Shown: positions 35,270 through 44,372, counted from the stretch's first letter. The stretch is DNA of 64,000 nt from an uncultured Clostridia bacterium (GCA_937876375.1 CALEHY010000021.1:15353-79352); one strand, 5' to 3'. The notes: generated by a model not told the origin, from the sequence alone. A program made the numbers and translations.

Positions 35270-36175
35270 TTATGGCTTGCAGGTGCCACAAGGGGTGAAT
35301 CCATTGTTGATTAAGCTCTCCTTGTAGCCTATGTATGCCTTTTTATTTTCTTGGGATATATCTTCGATATGAACACAGCCTTGTTTGTGGAATTTCTTTG
35401 TGTTGATATTGATGATATATGTCTGTTTTTTGCTACTGTCATCATGGCTATCGCTAGCCTCTATAATGTGACTTTCGCCAGTGGCGTAATCGATTTCTAT
35501 ACCTGGCTGAACATTGTAGCAGTACACATTGAACTCGACACCCTTGCCATTGTCTTCGACGCTGTGTGCCTCCATCTGCACACCACGAGCAACAAGCTCG
35601 TCATCCTTGAACATTGGCGTTACACGATATAAAACATGGTTCTTTGTTGATTTGACATATTCGGCAACCTCGTTTTCAAAATCTAGCATACCGTCAACAT
35701 TCATATATCGTGTTCCTGTTATTAGATTTTGCTCGTTGGCATTTTCTGCAGTGAGCTGATATCCAATGAGATGACAGCGATTGTACAGATATTTGCCATC
35801 AACATTGTCGTATTTAACTGTCTGCCATCCAGATGGCTTGATCATACCGATATTGCCACGCTTTTCGGTAGGCATGGTGCTAATACCTATACAAGCGTAT
35901 GCCACCTGACACCTGCCTAGTGTGTCTAATGGATAGTATTTTTCAAATGATTTTGTCGTGTAATCGGTATTATAAAATTCTGGGATATTATCATTTATCA
36001 CGACATATGGTGAGCCATCATATTCCGGTATCTCGGATATTGATATTGTCGCTCCTGTGTATTGGGTTGTTGTAGTGGTGTTGTCCAGTGCGTTTTTGGT
36101 ATCCATCACTCCACTACACGATGATAGGATAACGCATACAGCCATTATTAGTGGCAAAAATCTTAACTTTCTCAT
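35270..36175 (-). CDS. DNA/RNA non-specific endonuclease, lipoprotein
   Basis: A signal peptide with lipobox (VILSSCSG, Cys about 20) places this protein on the cell surface. The beta-beta-alpha metal nuclease core carries NRCHLIGYQL (about residue 133, the DRGH-type catalytic motif in its NRCH form) and the metal Asn region NLITGTRYMNVDG. The last 60 residues form a small cysteine domain (NTKKFHKQGC and CGTCKP) often found at the end of such clostridial nucleases. Likely roles are nucleic acid scavenging or DNA uptake. The promoter lies within the end of the upstream gene, and no ribosome site precedes the ATG. Confidence 0.85.
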   Translation of the reverse strand: MRKLRFLPLIMAVCVILSSCSGVMDTKNALDNTTTTTQYTGATISISEIPEYDGSPYVVINDNIPEFYNTDYTTKSFEKYYPLDTLGRCQVAYACIGISTMPTEKRGNIGMIKPSGWQTVKYDNVDGKYLYNRCHLIGYQLTAENANEQNLITGTRYMNVDGMLDFENEVAEYVKSTKNHVLYRVTPMFKDDELVARGVQMEAHSVEDNGKGVEFNVYCYNVQPGIEIDYATGESHIIEASDSHDDSSKKQTYIININTKKFHKQGCVHIEDISQENKKAYIGYKESLINNGFTPCGTCKP

Positions 36176-36181
36176 ATTTTG

Positions 36182-36210
36182 ATTATATCATATTATATAT
36201 GCTATATCAA
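36182..36210 (-). promoter_or_regulatory. promoter placed for a leaderless transcript
   Basis: TTGATA (36205-36210, overlapping the YlbJ-like stop codon), a 17-nt spacer and consensus TATAAT (36182-36187). Only six bases (CAAAAT) separate the -10 box from the ATG at 36175, so transcription should begin at or next to the start codon. Confidence 0.55.
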
Positions 36211-37221
36211 TTTGTATTTTTTGTTTTCGATATCGAATATTATTACCACACAGCCTAGTAGCATAACTATGCTCAGCCCTGTGTTCACTTGACTTATGGC
36301 TGTTGTCCTTTGCGCTAGGTTGGAGAATACTTCATCTGTCTGTGGAAATATAAACAAATATGCCTTTGTTATTGCGAACGATAACAGTGCCGATATCAGC
36401 CTAGTCACTAAAAAATATGTGTAGCTGATATTCATCTTTTTCAGCATTCCAACTAGCTGAAAATGTATACACAGCCCACCAAATGATAGGAAGAACGAAA
36501 TATATTCCAGTGGCAGATTGTAGTCCTTGCATATTATTCCATTTGTTATTTCTATCGCTGGATTTAGCATTGGTGGGATAGGGAATATGCTCGCTATCGC
36601 AGAGAACAGCACGATATATGCGCTCATATTGATTATCGCCCTAGCAGAGCCCTCAACAGCTTCTACCATAGCGTCAGTCAGTGGTAGATAGTGTGGCGTG
36701 GTGTAGCTTTTACTAGGCATGGGCTTTTTGATTGCAGTGGCGATAGCAATTATCAACGATGATAGGATATTGGATACGAATAGCACAACGCCATATTTTG
36801 TGCTCTGTAAGAATATTGTGCCAACAGCAGTGATGATGAACGCTATTCCACCACACATATTAAAGCTCATTATCCTCTTTGCATCATTGTCAGATATTTT
36901 GCCATTTTCGTGCAGATGCTGTGTTAGTATCGCACCAGTGGGGTATCCACCTATTAGACCAAAGATGATTGCACCAGTGGCACAGCTCGGTAGTCGTAGC
37001 ACTCTTTCAGTAGCCTTGCCGAATATCTGTTCTATCACTCTAGCACAGCGTGATTTGATGATAGTGCTGGTGATGATTAGCATTGGTAGTAGCGATGGGA
37101 TTATTATGCTTTCGCATAAGCCTAGACCATTCGACGCTCCAGCCTTTGCTTTTTCGGAGAATGTGGTTAGTGCAATGATTAATGATAGTAGTATGATAGT
37201 AGCAGTGTTATCCTTTTTCAT
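36202..37221 (-). CDS. YlbJ-like sporulation/nucleoside-recognition membrane protein
   Basis: A 339-residue polytopic membrane protein with about eight hydrophobic segments. The motif LGLCESIIIPSLLPMLI near residues 30-50 and the GLIGGYPTGA motif (about 90-100) match the YlbJ family, which is needed for spore cortex formation in Bacillus. With sigG in the same window a sporulation role is plausible, but substrate and direction are unknown. No Shine-Dalgarno sequence precedes the ATG; a TATAAT-like hexamer lies three bases upstream instead. It is separated from cpsB by a terminator. Confidence 0.8.
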   Translation of the reverse strand: MKKDNTATIILLSLIIALTTFSEKAKAGASNGLGLCESIIIPSLLPMLIITSTIIKSRCARVIEQIFGKATERVLRLPSCATGAIIFGLIGGYPTGAILTQHLHENGKISDNDAKRIMSFNMCGGIAFIITAVGTIFLQSTKYGVVLFVSNILSSLIIAIATAIKKPMPSKSYTTPHYLPLTDAMVEAVEGSARAIINMSAYIVLFSAIASIFPIPPMLNPAIEITNGIICKDYNLPLEYISFFLSFGGLCIHFQLVGMLKKMNISYTYFLVTRLISALLSFAITKAYLFIFPQTDEVFSNLAQRTTAISQVNTGLSIVMLLGCVVIIFDIENKKYKLI

Positions 37222-37237
37222 ACTATTATATATGAAA

Positions 37238-37264
37238 AAGGGGACTAAAAAATTTAGTCCCCTT
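37238..37264 (-). terminator. terminator between cpsB and the YlbJ-like gene
   Basis: A perfect 12-bp stem AAGGGGACTAAA with its complement and a TTT-type loop, then TTTCATA on the minus strand. It ends the capsule-regulation operon. Confidence 0.8.
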
Positions 37265-37269
37265 AAAAA

Positions 37270-37986
37270 TTATTTTGTTAGCTTGTTTGCATTGCTCATT
37301 AGCACCTCAATAGCTTCTCTGCCACTTTTTGCCCTAATCTCCTTGATGCCAGCCTCAAATTCTGGCGCTCTGGAGTCAAGATTGTGACAGTCCGAGCCTA
37401 CTAGATGAACATGTCCAGTGTCGAGAAGATTAAATAGCTTTTTCTTAATCTTCTTTGGTGAGTCGACAAATGAGCTGATATTAACCTGTGTCAAGCAACC
37501 CATATCGATATAGTCCTCTAGCTTGTACACATCGTCCATCAACGACTTGTATCTCTCGATATGTGCTAGTATAGGTCTTACACCGTAGTCGCAATACATA
37601 TTCATTAGCCTGTCGTAGCTAGCCTCTGAAAAGCTGGATGAAAATGGGTGCTCAATTAGTACATAGTTGGAGTTGCCAACTCGTAGCTCATCGATACTCT
37701 GGTTGTTGAACAGAAATTCGCTAATAAACACCTCTGCAGCTGGAATAAGAGTAGGGCTACCAGGAGGTAGTGCTCTCATAAGTGCATTGAAGGACTGATC
37801 CCTCATTCTCAAAAAATCGTCAAGCGATATAGTATCAGAGTAGTAGTGAGGAGTGAGCACAATTTTCTTTGCGCCCTGCTCCTGCAATCTAGCTATCATC
37901 TTTAGGCTAGTTTCTATATCTCGTGCACCATCGTCAATACCAGGTAGGATATGAGAGTGCACCTCTACTAAATTATCAATAGCCAT
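37270..37986 (-). CDS. CpsB/YwqE-type tyrosine-protein phosphatase (PHP)
   Basis: A manganese-dependent PHP phosphatase that removes phosphate from bacterial tyrosine kinases. The metal motif EVHSHILPGIDDGA (about residues 8-21), TPHYYSD, HIERY (about 141) and GSDCHN (about 197) match the family, as does the 238-residue length. It directly follows the kinase gene (9 bp gap), so kinase and phosphatase are co-expressed; the kinase's tyrosine tail is its likely substrate. Confidence 0.93.
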   Translation of the reverse strand: MAIDNLVEVHSHILPGIDDGARDIETSLKMIARLQEQGAKKIVLTPHYYSDTISLDDFLRMRDQSFNALMRALPPGSPTLIPAAEVFISEFLFNNQSIDELRVGNSNYVLIEHPFSSSFSEASYDRLMNMYCDYGVRPILAHIERYKSLMDDVYKLEDYIDMGCLTQVNISSFVDSPKKIKKKLFNLLDTGHVHLVGSDCHNLDSRAPEFEAGIKEIRAKSGREAIEVLMSNANKLTK

Positions 37987-37995
37987 TTGTTATCC

Positions 37996-38979
37996 TTATC
38001 TTCTTGGACCATATGAATCGTATGAGCCATAAGAGCCATATCCGTATGAGTCATATCCACCATATTTTCCGTATGAGCCATAGCCATATCCGTTGTATGA
38101 GCCATAGCCACCACCGTAGCCACCATAAGATCCATAGCTGCCGTATGAGCCGTAGCTACCATATGAGCCATAAGAACCGTATGAACTATAGCTACCATAT
38201 GAGCCATATCCACCAGACTTGCCTCTGCCATAGCGATAACGACCGTACTTGCCGTAGCCATACTTGCTACCACCAAGTTCAACGAAGTTAACAACAAATC
38301 CAAGAATCTTTGCATCGATGAACTCTAGTGCAGAGATAGCTCTCTGGATTTCTGGGTGAGTTGACTGGTTAGAACGAACGATGAGTACTACACCATCGGA
38401 CTCACGAATGATAGGTAATGCATCAGATACAACATTAATAGGTGGTGTATCGATGATGATATAGTCAAAATCATTGCTGATTTCACGTAGGAATTCTACC
38501 ATTGGCTCAGAGCCAAGTAGCTCTGCTGGGTTAGGTGGGATAGAGCCAGAGCATAGTATGCTTAGGTTCTCATACTCTGTTGAATGGATAACGCTGAATA
38601 GATCAACTTTGTCCTTGCCAGCAGATACAGTAGAGCCAAGATAGTTTGTTAGTCCTGGAGAGTTTGGAATAGAGAAATAGTGGTGAATCTTTGGTTTACG
38701 AAGGTCACCATCGATGAGTAGTACCTTTTGGTCAGCCTGTGCGAATGTGATAGCAAGGTTGATTGTTGTAGTTGTCTTACCCTCGTTAGGAGCAGATGAT
38801 GATACAACGATAGTCTTGCAGCCCTTTTTCATAACAGAGAACATAATGTTTGTTCTAATGCTCTTGTATGACTCCTCAACTCTAAACTTGAGTGATGGGT
38901 CCATATTTACATTCTTAAGTAGCTGACGAGATGAGTTATTGTTTGATCTTTGTGCAGTCTTTTTCTTGCTTTTAGCCAT
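37996..38979 (-). CDS. CpsD-type tyrosine kinase with giant tyrosine tail
   Basis: Bacterial tyrosine kinase controlling polysaccharide synthesis. The catalytic domain has Walker A (APNEGKTT, 63-70), Walker A' (LLIDGDLRKP, D90 and D92) and Walker B (YIIIDTPP, D177). The membrane activator is encoded just upstream and overlaps by one base. From residue 238 to 327 the protein is an almost pure Gly/Ser/Tyr tail with 28 tyrosines, built on repeated GSY units. Usual tails of this family have about four to seven tyrosines. The repeat unit at DNA level is 9 bp, so length may vary by slippage. No frameshift is seen. The kinase call is firm; the tail's function is inferred. Confidence 0.93.
   Translation of the reverse strand: MAKSKKKTAQRSNNNSSRQLLKNVNMDPSLKFRVEESYKSIRTNIMFSVMKKGCKTIVVSSSAPNEGKTTTTINLAITFAQADQKVLLIDGDLRKPKIHHYFSIPNSPGLTNYLGSTVSAGKDKVDLFSVIHSTEYENLSILCSGSIPPNPAELLGSEPMVEFLREISNDFDYIIIDTPPINVVSDALPIIRESDGVVLIVRSNQSTHPEIQRAISALEFIDAKILGFVVNFVELGGSKYGYGKYGRYRYGRGKSGGYGSYGSYSSYGSYGSYGSYGSYGSYGSYGGYGGGYGSYNGYGYGSYGKYGGYDSYGYGSYGSYDSYGPRR
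37999..38268 (-). repeat. coding repeat for the GSY-rich kinase tail
   Basis: Residues 238-327 of the kinase, 28 Tyr in 90 residues. The central part (about 38110-38215) is a 9-bp tandem array encoding Gly-Ser-Tyr with codon variation between units. Confidence 0.85.
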
Positions 38980-39782
38980 TATTCCTCATCTCCTTTCTCA
39001 TCAGTATCGTCTGTGGCAGCAACAGAATGTCTAGGTGCGCCACCCTTGATTTCAAAGCTTGGGATAGAGCCAAGTACTGGGATATTGTACTTTTCGATAA
39101 GCTCCTCACTAGAACGAATACGAACGTCGAGTAGATTGCGTAGGATGATATATGCAGCAGCAATAACGACACCAATAATAGCACCGATAGTACATTTCTT
39201 TGCGTATCCTAGGCTACCAGCAGCAGATGCCTTGATAGGCTTGTCCTTTACCTCTGCAGTAACAAGACCGTTGTTGGTCTCCTTCATTACAGCTGGGATA
39301 GTGGTCTCTAGCTGGTGTGCAATCTCGTATGACAAATCAGCGTTTGTGGTAGTAACGGTGATTTTGAACATTGCTGTGTTCTCAACTGGCTCAATATTAA
39401 GAGCGTTCTTGATAGTAGTACCAGTGTAAGTTGCATTAATTCTGTCGTTTAGCTCTGCTACTACTCTAGCGTCAAAGTCGTTAGTAGAGAAAATCTCAAT
39501 ATAAGTGTCGAGCATTTTCATAGCGTAGTTCATCTTGCTGGTGTTGCTAACTCGTGATGAGTCACTAGCGCTTAGCGAACTAGAGTTTGATGGATCACGA
39601 AGATCATCATTGCTGTCTACTGAATAAGCTAGGAATTCTACCTTTGAGGTGTATGTCAAGGTAGTGAAGTTTGCTGTGTAGAAATAGCCCACTAGTGTAC
39701 CAATAATTGCGAATAGTACAATGACCTTCCACTTTTTGAGCAACGCCATTATTATTTTACGGACGTTTTCATCTATTGTCAT
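38979..39782 (-). CDS. CpsC-like chain-length determinant / kinase activator
   Basis: A Wzz-type membrane protein of 267 residues with two membrane segments (about 20-40 and 195-215) flanking an extracellular domain. In Gram-positives such proteins activate the separate CpsD kinase through their cytoplasmic C-terminus. It overlaps the kinase gene by one base (TAATG), giving the order CpsC-CpsD-CpsB. The ribosome site GGGGAGG and a consensus TTGACA promoter precede it. No glycosyltransferase or Wzx/Wzy gene for the polysaccharide lies nearby. Confidence 0.9.
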   Translation of the reverse strand: MTIDENVRKIIMALLKKWKVIVLFAIIGTLVGYFYTANFTTLTYTSKVEFLAYSVDSNDDLRDPSNSSSLSASDSSRVSNTSKMNYAMKMLDTYIEIFSTNDFDARVVAELNDRINATYTGTTIKNALNIEPVENTAMFKITVTTTNADLSYEIAHQLETTIPAVMKETNNGLVTAEVKDKPIKASAAGSLGYAKKCTIGAIIGVVIAAAYIILRNLLDVRIRSSEELIEKYNIPVLGSIPSFEIKGGAPRHSVAATDDTDEKGDEE

Positions 39783-39820
39783 TTTGCTTCCTCCCCATGA
39801 AACAGATTTTTACAAATAAT

Positions 39821-39849
39821 ATATTACTTTAAACTATTCGTTTTGTCAA
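39821..39849 (-). promoter_or_regulatory. promoter of the cpsC-cpsD-cpsB operon
   Basis: TTGACA (39844-39849), a 17-nt spacer and TAATAT (39821-39826) on the minus strand. Confidence 0.65.
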
Positions 39850-39888
39850 TAAATTTGTATATTAAATAATTATAAACAGATTTACTTA

Positions 39889-39917
39889 TTGACATTGTTA
39901 GTCAAATTTAGCATAAT
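39889..39917 (+). promoter_or_regulatory. promoter of the glycoside hydrolase operon
   Basis: TTGACA (39889-39894), a 17-nt spacer and CATAAT (39912-39917). Transcription would start near 39924, which rules out the longer reading frame beginning at 39889. Confidence 0.6.
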
Positions 39918-39951
39918 GTTAGTTAGCAAAATATTTTTATCGAGGATTACT

Positions 39952-42633
39952 ATGGAAAAAATGTATTCAATGCCTAATTGGGGCCCATATTCAAAGAAGT
40001 ATATGGGTATATCTCGTATAGAGGAAGACTTTGGATATGACGGAGTAAGAATGGACTTTGTCGTTCATCCAACATTGTGGAATTCGTCCACTCCAGTGCC
40101 AAATGTTACTGTCCCATCAGCATATCATCTGTGGGAGTGTAGTGGTGACTATAGCTACTATGCATATAGATATGAGCTTTTGTGGAAGGATCAGGTTTAT
40201 GCTGATATTTCTTTTTCAAAGATTGATGACGAGTCATACCTTGTTCGCTGTGAGTTAAACAACAATACCAGCCTTTCACAGAATGTTATTTTGAACATTT
40301 TTGGTGCTCTTGAATTTCCAAAGCCTACATATTGCGATATAGTTGCACCTGCTAAATTTGTAGGTAAACAAGCTAATGCGTATAAAGAATATACCTATGC
40401 TGTTCCTAGACCTTGGGAGTACGAAACTCCTGATGGTATGTTTAGAGGTATGTTCAACGACCCTGAATTCTATTATGGAAAGGGACTTGGTGACAGATGC
40501 GACCACGCACATGTTCATTATCTTGACCTAAAGCCATTTGGTTGTGAAAAGGGCGACAAGGTATCCTACACATTGGCAGTTGATAAGCTTGGATTTGATA
40601 ATCCTATTATCGCTGTTAGATACAGGACTGTTACCGATGGCGACGCAAAATTTATGATGAATGATACAGAGGTTTGCTTTGAGCATAGCGATGAGCTTAC
40701 CTTTGCATATCTACCATTTTATAAGGATTTTACATTAGAGAGTCTTGGTACAGCTGGTATTGAGCTTGACTTTTTTGCAGTTATCGAAAAGGGAACAGAG
40801 GACGAGCTGTACACAAAAAAGGTTGCATATCCTTATGTGCCTACCATTGATACCACTGCTGTTGGTGAGGGGTATAGAACAAAGCTGAGCTATGACTATC
40901 TTGGCGACTACTATATCTTAACTCATAACAAGAACACTAGACAGAGAGTACTAGAGTCTGGCAGCCTAGAGGATGCACTGATTAACCGTCTATCTAATGG
41001 TGATCATACATATGATGATTTGAAGGAGACATTCTCTGCTTCATTCCAGAGAAAGAGCAGTGATGAGGGCTTCTTCCATAACACGCTTATTAAATCAATT
41101 TTCATCGAGCCAAATTCAAAGCATACCGAGTATGTCATCGTGTCAAAGAAGTGCTTTGAGCCATTATCTGATGATGAATATGAAGAGATTTATCTGAATG
41201 CTCGTTCTAAGTCAGAGCCAGTTAAGTATAACAAAGCTGGTGAGCAGTACACATTGTCTACCTCGATACTTAAATCGACTCTGCTCACTAATGTAGTATA
41301 TCCAGTATTTCGCCATGGTAAGAATGTTATCCACCATACTCCTGGTAAGCGTTGGGATAGCTTTTATACCTGGGACAGTGGCTTTATCGGTATGGGACTG
41401 CTAGAGTTTTCACCAAAGCTCTGTCACTATGCATTGGATATGTACCTATGTGATGATAGCAATGAGGATTTTTGTTTCTTGCTACATGGCTCATTAGTGC
41501 CTACACAATTTGTTGAGTACCTAGAGCTTATCAAACGACTTGATGACAAGTCCGTTCTGTCTGATTTGTATCCAAAGCTAAAGCTTTATTATGAGTTTTT
41601 GCGTGGTAGAGCACATGGCTCAACCTGTCACAAGTTTGGCAACGGTCTGCTCACTACATATGATTACTGGTATTCCTGCTCTGGTATGGATGACTATCCA
41701 GCACAGGTAGAGATGATAGCTAATAAGGCGGAGGAATACTCTTGCCCTTGCCTGTCTACCTCACAGATTATTCGTGCTGGCAAGATACTAAAGATGACAG
41801 CTGATTATCTTGGACTAGCTGATGATATTGCACAGTATGATGAGGATATCAAGCTTTCTACTGATGCCCTAAACACTCTTGCTTGGGATGAGGAGTCTGG
41901 ATATTTCGGCTACACAATGTATGATAAAGACGCTAATAAGCCTTATATAATGAAAACGGCAGATGGTGAAAACTGGGACAAAGGCTTTGATGGCGTTTAT
42001 CCTCTTATCGCTGGTGCTGTTAAGGGTGAGCGCAAGCAAAGACTTATCGACCATATCAAAAATCCTAACGAAATGTGGTCTGATGCAGGCGTTAGTGCTG
42101 TTGATATGAGCGCTGGATACTATTTTGATGACGGATATTGGAATGGTAATGTCTGGATGAGTCATCAGTGGTTTGTGTGGAAAACTATGCTCGATAATGC
42201 CGATACTGATTTTGCATTCGCTATTGCTAATCGTGCTCTCGATATGTGGAAAGAGGAGACTGATTTCTCGTATAACACATATGAGTGCTTTGGTATCAAA
42301 ACTAGACGAGGTGGATGGTTCCACAATTTTGGTGGTTTGTCTGCACCTATTTGTATTTGGGCAAATGCATACTACAAGGCTGGCACTCTTACCACTGGTC
42401 TTGACGTTTGGACAAATCATCAGCATATCACAGCTGATAGTGCTGATATTGATTTCAAATATTTTGGGGATAATGAGAAGTATTCATTCGTCCTCACTCT
42501 TGATGATACTAATGAATATAGAGCAACACTTGATGGTGAGGAGATAGCATTCTCAACTCGTCATAGTGGCTGTCTTGAGTTCACATTTGATGGTAGCATC
42601 AAGGCTGGTGTATTAAAGGTAGAGAAGATATAA
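39952..42633 (+). CDS. (alpha/alpha)6-barrel glycoside hydrolase, GH63/MGH1-like
   Basis: An 893-residue cytoplasmic protein without signal peptide. The N-terminal half is beta-sandwich-like. The C-terminal half resembles the (alpha/alpha)6 barrel of GH63/MGH1-type glycosidases: WDSFYTWDSGFIGMG (about 465), YDYWYSCSGMDDYPAQ (about 575), GYWNGNVWMSHQWFVWK (about 725) and YECFGIKTRRGGWFHNFGG near 780, where the acidic residues and aromatic walls of the active site would lie. Substrate is unknown; glucosides or mannosides are possible. ATG 39952 follows GAGGA by five bases. The metallophosphoesterase gene is 23 bp downstream. Family membership is inferred from motifs only. Confidence 0.7.
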   Translation: MEKMYSMPNWGPYSKKYMGISRIEEDFGYDGVRMDFVVHPTLWNSSTPVPNVTVPSAYHLWECSGDYSYYAYRYELLWKDQVYADISFSKIDDESYLVRCELNNNTSLSQNVILNIFGALEFPKPTYCDIVAPAKFVGKQANAYKEYTYAVPRPWEYETPDGMFRGMFNDPEFYYGKGLGDRCDHAHVHYLDLKPFGCEKGDKVSYTLAVDKLGFDNPIIAVRYRTVTDGDAKFMMNDTEVCFEHSDELTFAYLPFYKDFTLESLGTAGIELDFFAVIEKGTEDELYTKKVAYPYVPTIDTTAVGEGYRTKLSYDYLGDYYILTHNKNTRQRVLESGSLEDALINRLSNGDHTYDDLKETFSASFQRKSSDEGFFHNTLIKSIFIEPNSKHTEYVIVSKKCFEPLSDDEYEEIYLNARSKSEPVKYNKAGEQYTLSTSILKSTLLTNVVYPVFRHGKNVIHHTPGKRWDSFYTWDSGFIGMGLLEFSPKLCHYALDMYLCDDSNEDFCFLLHGSLVPTQFVEYLELIKRLDDKSVLSDLYPKLKLYYEFLRGRAHGSTCHKFGNGLLTTYDYWYSCSGMDDYPAQVEMIANKAEEYSCPCLSTSQIIRAGKILKMTADYLGLADDIAQYDEDIKLSTDALNTLAWDEESGYFGYTMYDKDANKPYIMKTADGENWDKGFDGVYPLIAGAVKGERKQRLIDHIKNPNEMWSDAGVSAVDMSAGYYFDDGYWNGNVWMSHQWFVWKTMLDNADTDFAFAIANRALDMWKEETDFSYNTYECFGIKTRRGGWFHNFGGLSAPICIWANAYYKAGTLTTGLDVWTNHQHITADSADIDFKYFGDNEKYSFVLTLDDTNEYRATLDGEEIAFSTRHSGCLEFTFDGSIKAGVLKVEKI

Positions 42634-42656
42634 GCCAAAGAAAAGGGGTATTTGCT

Positions 42657-44336
42657 ATGGCTAATAAAATATATGGTGCTAATAATGAGCCACTTAAAAT
42701 TCAGTTTTTGACTGACCCTCATTATTACTCTAACAAGTGTGGCACAGAGGGTGCTGCATACAAAAAGGCAGAGTCAAAGAGCCAAAAGCTTATTGCTGGC
42801 TCTGATTTGGCAATCAAGGCTGGATTCGATATTCTCTGCGAGGATAAGGATGCAGAAATTGTTGTTATCGCTGGTGACACATCTCGTGATGGTGAGCTAG
42901 ATTCTCACAAGGAGTTTATCGAGATGCTCTATGACCTAAAGGCTAGGGGCAAAAAGGTCTATGTTATCACAGCTACTCATGATTATCGCTGGAAGGGTAT
43001 CGCTCCAGGCTATGAGGGTGACCACGAAATAGACGTTCCAGCTGTAGAGGACAGACTTGATTTGTGGGATATGTACTACGACTTTGGTCCTAGCGAGGCT
43101 ATCGCATATCATAGGGAGTCAATGTGCTATGTAGTACAGCTTGCACCTGGATATCGTCTGTTTGCACTTAATGATGATACAAACTTTAAGCCAGAGGGCG
43201 AGCACGGCTCTGGATATTCTGATGAGTGTATGGCTTGGATTATGGAGCAGCTAAAGGATGCCCAGGATAATGACCAGTTCGTTATCGCTATGACTCATCA
43301 TCCTATGATTTCTCCATCGCCATTTTACAAGATTATCGGTGGTGGCAATATGCAACGCAATCACGAGACCACTCGTGAGATTTTTGCTGACAATGGTCTG
43401 TCCTGTATGCTTACTGGACATACTCATGTTCACGATATATCTTATATCACTACACCAAAGGGCAATAGATTTTATGACGTTGCATGTGGTGCTATGATTG
43501 GTTGCCCACCAGTTATGCGTAATGTTATCCTTGACCCAGCTAACGCAAAGGTTGAGGTCGATACTATTATGATTAAGGACGTTCCAGGACTTGATACAAA
43601 GGGCAAGCCATTCGATGAGTATATGGAGGGCTTCTTCTTTGGTATGATTGCCGAGGTTATTTGGGCAATGGGTCACGATATTGACCGTCTTGCTGAGATG
43701 AGTGGCGCATTCTCTGTCCCTGGCGAAAAGGTAAAGAAGCTTGGCTGGATACTTAAGCCAGTTGGCAAATTCCTCGACAAGCTAACATTCAAGAAGATTT
43801 GGCGTCTGTGCAAGAAGGAATGTGGTCTAAAGAAAGCAGATATCGCTGATATCGCAGACAACAAGGTTACTGATTTTATCCTAGAGCTTGTTAAGAATTT
43901 GTACTGTGGTGACTCACCATATACCCCTGATACTAGAGAGTACAAGCTCACTTGTGGCTTGCTTAATATCATCGACGCATTTTTGAACACAATTCATCTT
44001 GATATCGGCAAATTTGTCAAGGGTGCAACAAGTGTTAGAAGTCTTGTTGAGCCATTGCTATGGAACTCTGGCATCTGTGATGCAGAGGCTACATTGCCAC
44101 TATATCCTATATTTGATGATGAGAATCCTGCTCCTGCAGAAATGTTTGAGGAAAAGGGATTTGTCGACCCAGTTAAGAAGAGTAAGAAAGGACCTCTTGT
44201 TCTTTGTATACTCGTTCTAATTGTTTTGCTACTACTAGCTATCGTAGTTGGTGTTGTCGCTTTGTTGGTATGGGTTGTTGTTGCTATCATCCATGCTATC
44301 GGTGGCACAGATATGCTCGGCCTACTATTTGCATAA
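42657..44336 (+). CDS. membrane-anchored metallophosphoesterase
   Basis: A calcineurin-like phosphoesterase domain (about 1-310) is followed by a helical region and a C-terminal membrane span (about 503-535). Metal motifs are TDPHYY (D about 19, H about 21), AGDTSRDGE (about 73), HHPMISP (about 218) and GHTHVHD (about 259). The usual GNHD block reads ATHDY, so the conserved Asn is replaced by Thr. There is no N-terminal signal, so the domain should face the cytoplasm with a C-terminal anchor. It shares an operon with the preceding glycosidase. Substrate unknown; nucleotides, lipids or sugar phosphates are candidates. Confidence 0.82.
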   Translation: MANKIYGANNEPLKIQFLTDPHYYSNKCGTEGAAYKKAESKSQKLIAGSDLAIKAGFDILCEDKDAEIVVIAGDTSRDGELDSHKEFIEMLYDLKARGKKVYVITATHDYRWKGIAPGYEGDHEIDVPAVEDRLDLWDMYYDFGPSEAIAYHRESMCYVVQLAPGYRLFALNDDTNFKPEGEHGSGYSDECMAWIMEQLKDAQDNDQFVIAMTHHPMISPSPFYKIIGGGNMQRNHETTREIFADNGLSCMLTGHTHVHDISYITTPKGNRFYDVACGAMIGCPPVMRNVILDPANAKVEVDTIMIKDVPGLDTKGKPFDEYMEGFFFGMIAEVIWAMGHDIDRLAEMSGAFSVPGEKVKKLGWILKPVGKFLDKLTFKKIWRLCKKECGLKKADIADIADNKVTDFILELVKNLYCGDSPYTPDTREYKLTCGLLNIIDAFLNTIHLDIGKFVKGATSVRSLVEPLLWNSGICDAEATLPLYPIFDDENPAPAEMFEEKGFVDPVKKSKKGPLVLCILVLIVLLLLAIVVGVVALLVWVVVAIIHAIGGTDMLGLLFA

Positions 44337-44343
44337 AAAATAG

Positions 44344-44372
44344 TTGCAAAATACATACACATTTGTTATAAT
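44344..44372 (+). promoter_or_regulatory. promoter of the GtrA-like gene
   Basis: TTGCAA (44344-44349), a 17-nt spacer and consensus TATAAT (44367-44372), 43 bp before the ATG. Confidence 0.6.

Noticed and set aside
36719..37387. 222-residue plus-strand frame
   Set aside because: It is antisense to the YlbJ-like and cpsB genes and crosses their terminator.
38040..38260. CRISPR-like short repeats
   Set aside because: The repeats are contiguous coding triplets without spacers.
37968..38315. Other reading frames through the Gly/Ser/Tyr repeat
   Set aside because: Long frames arise from the 9-bp periodicity; only the kinase frame continues into a known domain.
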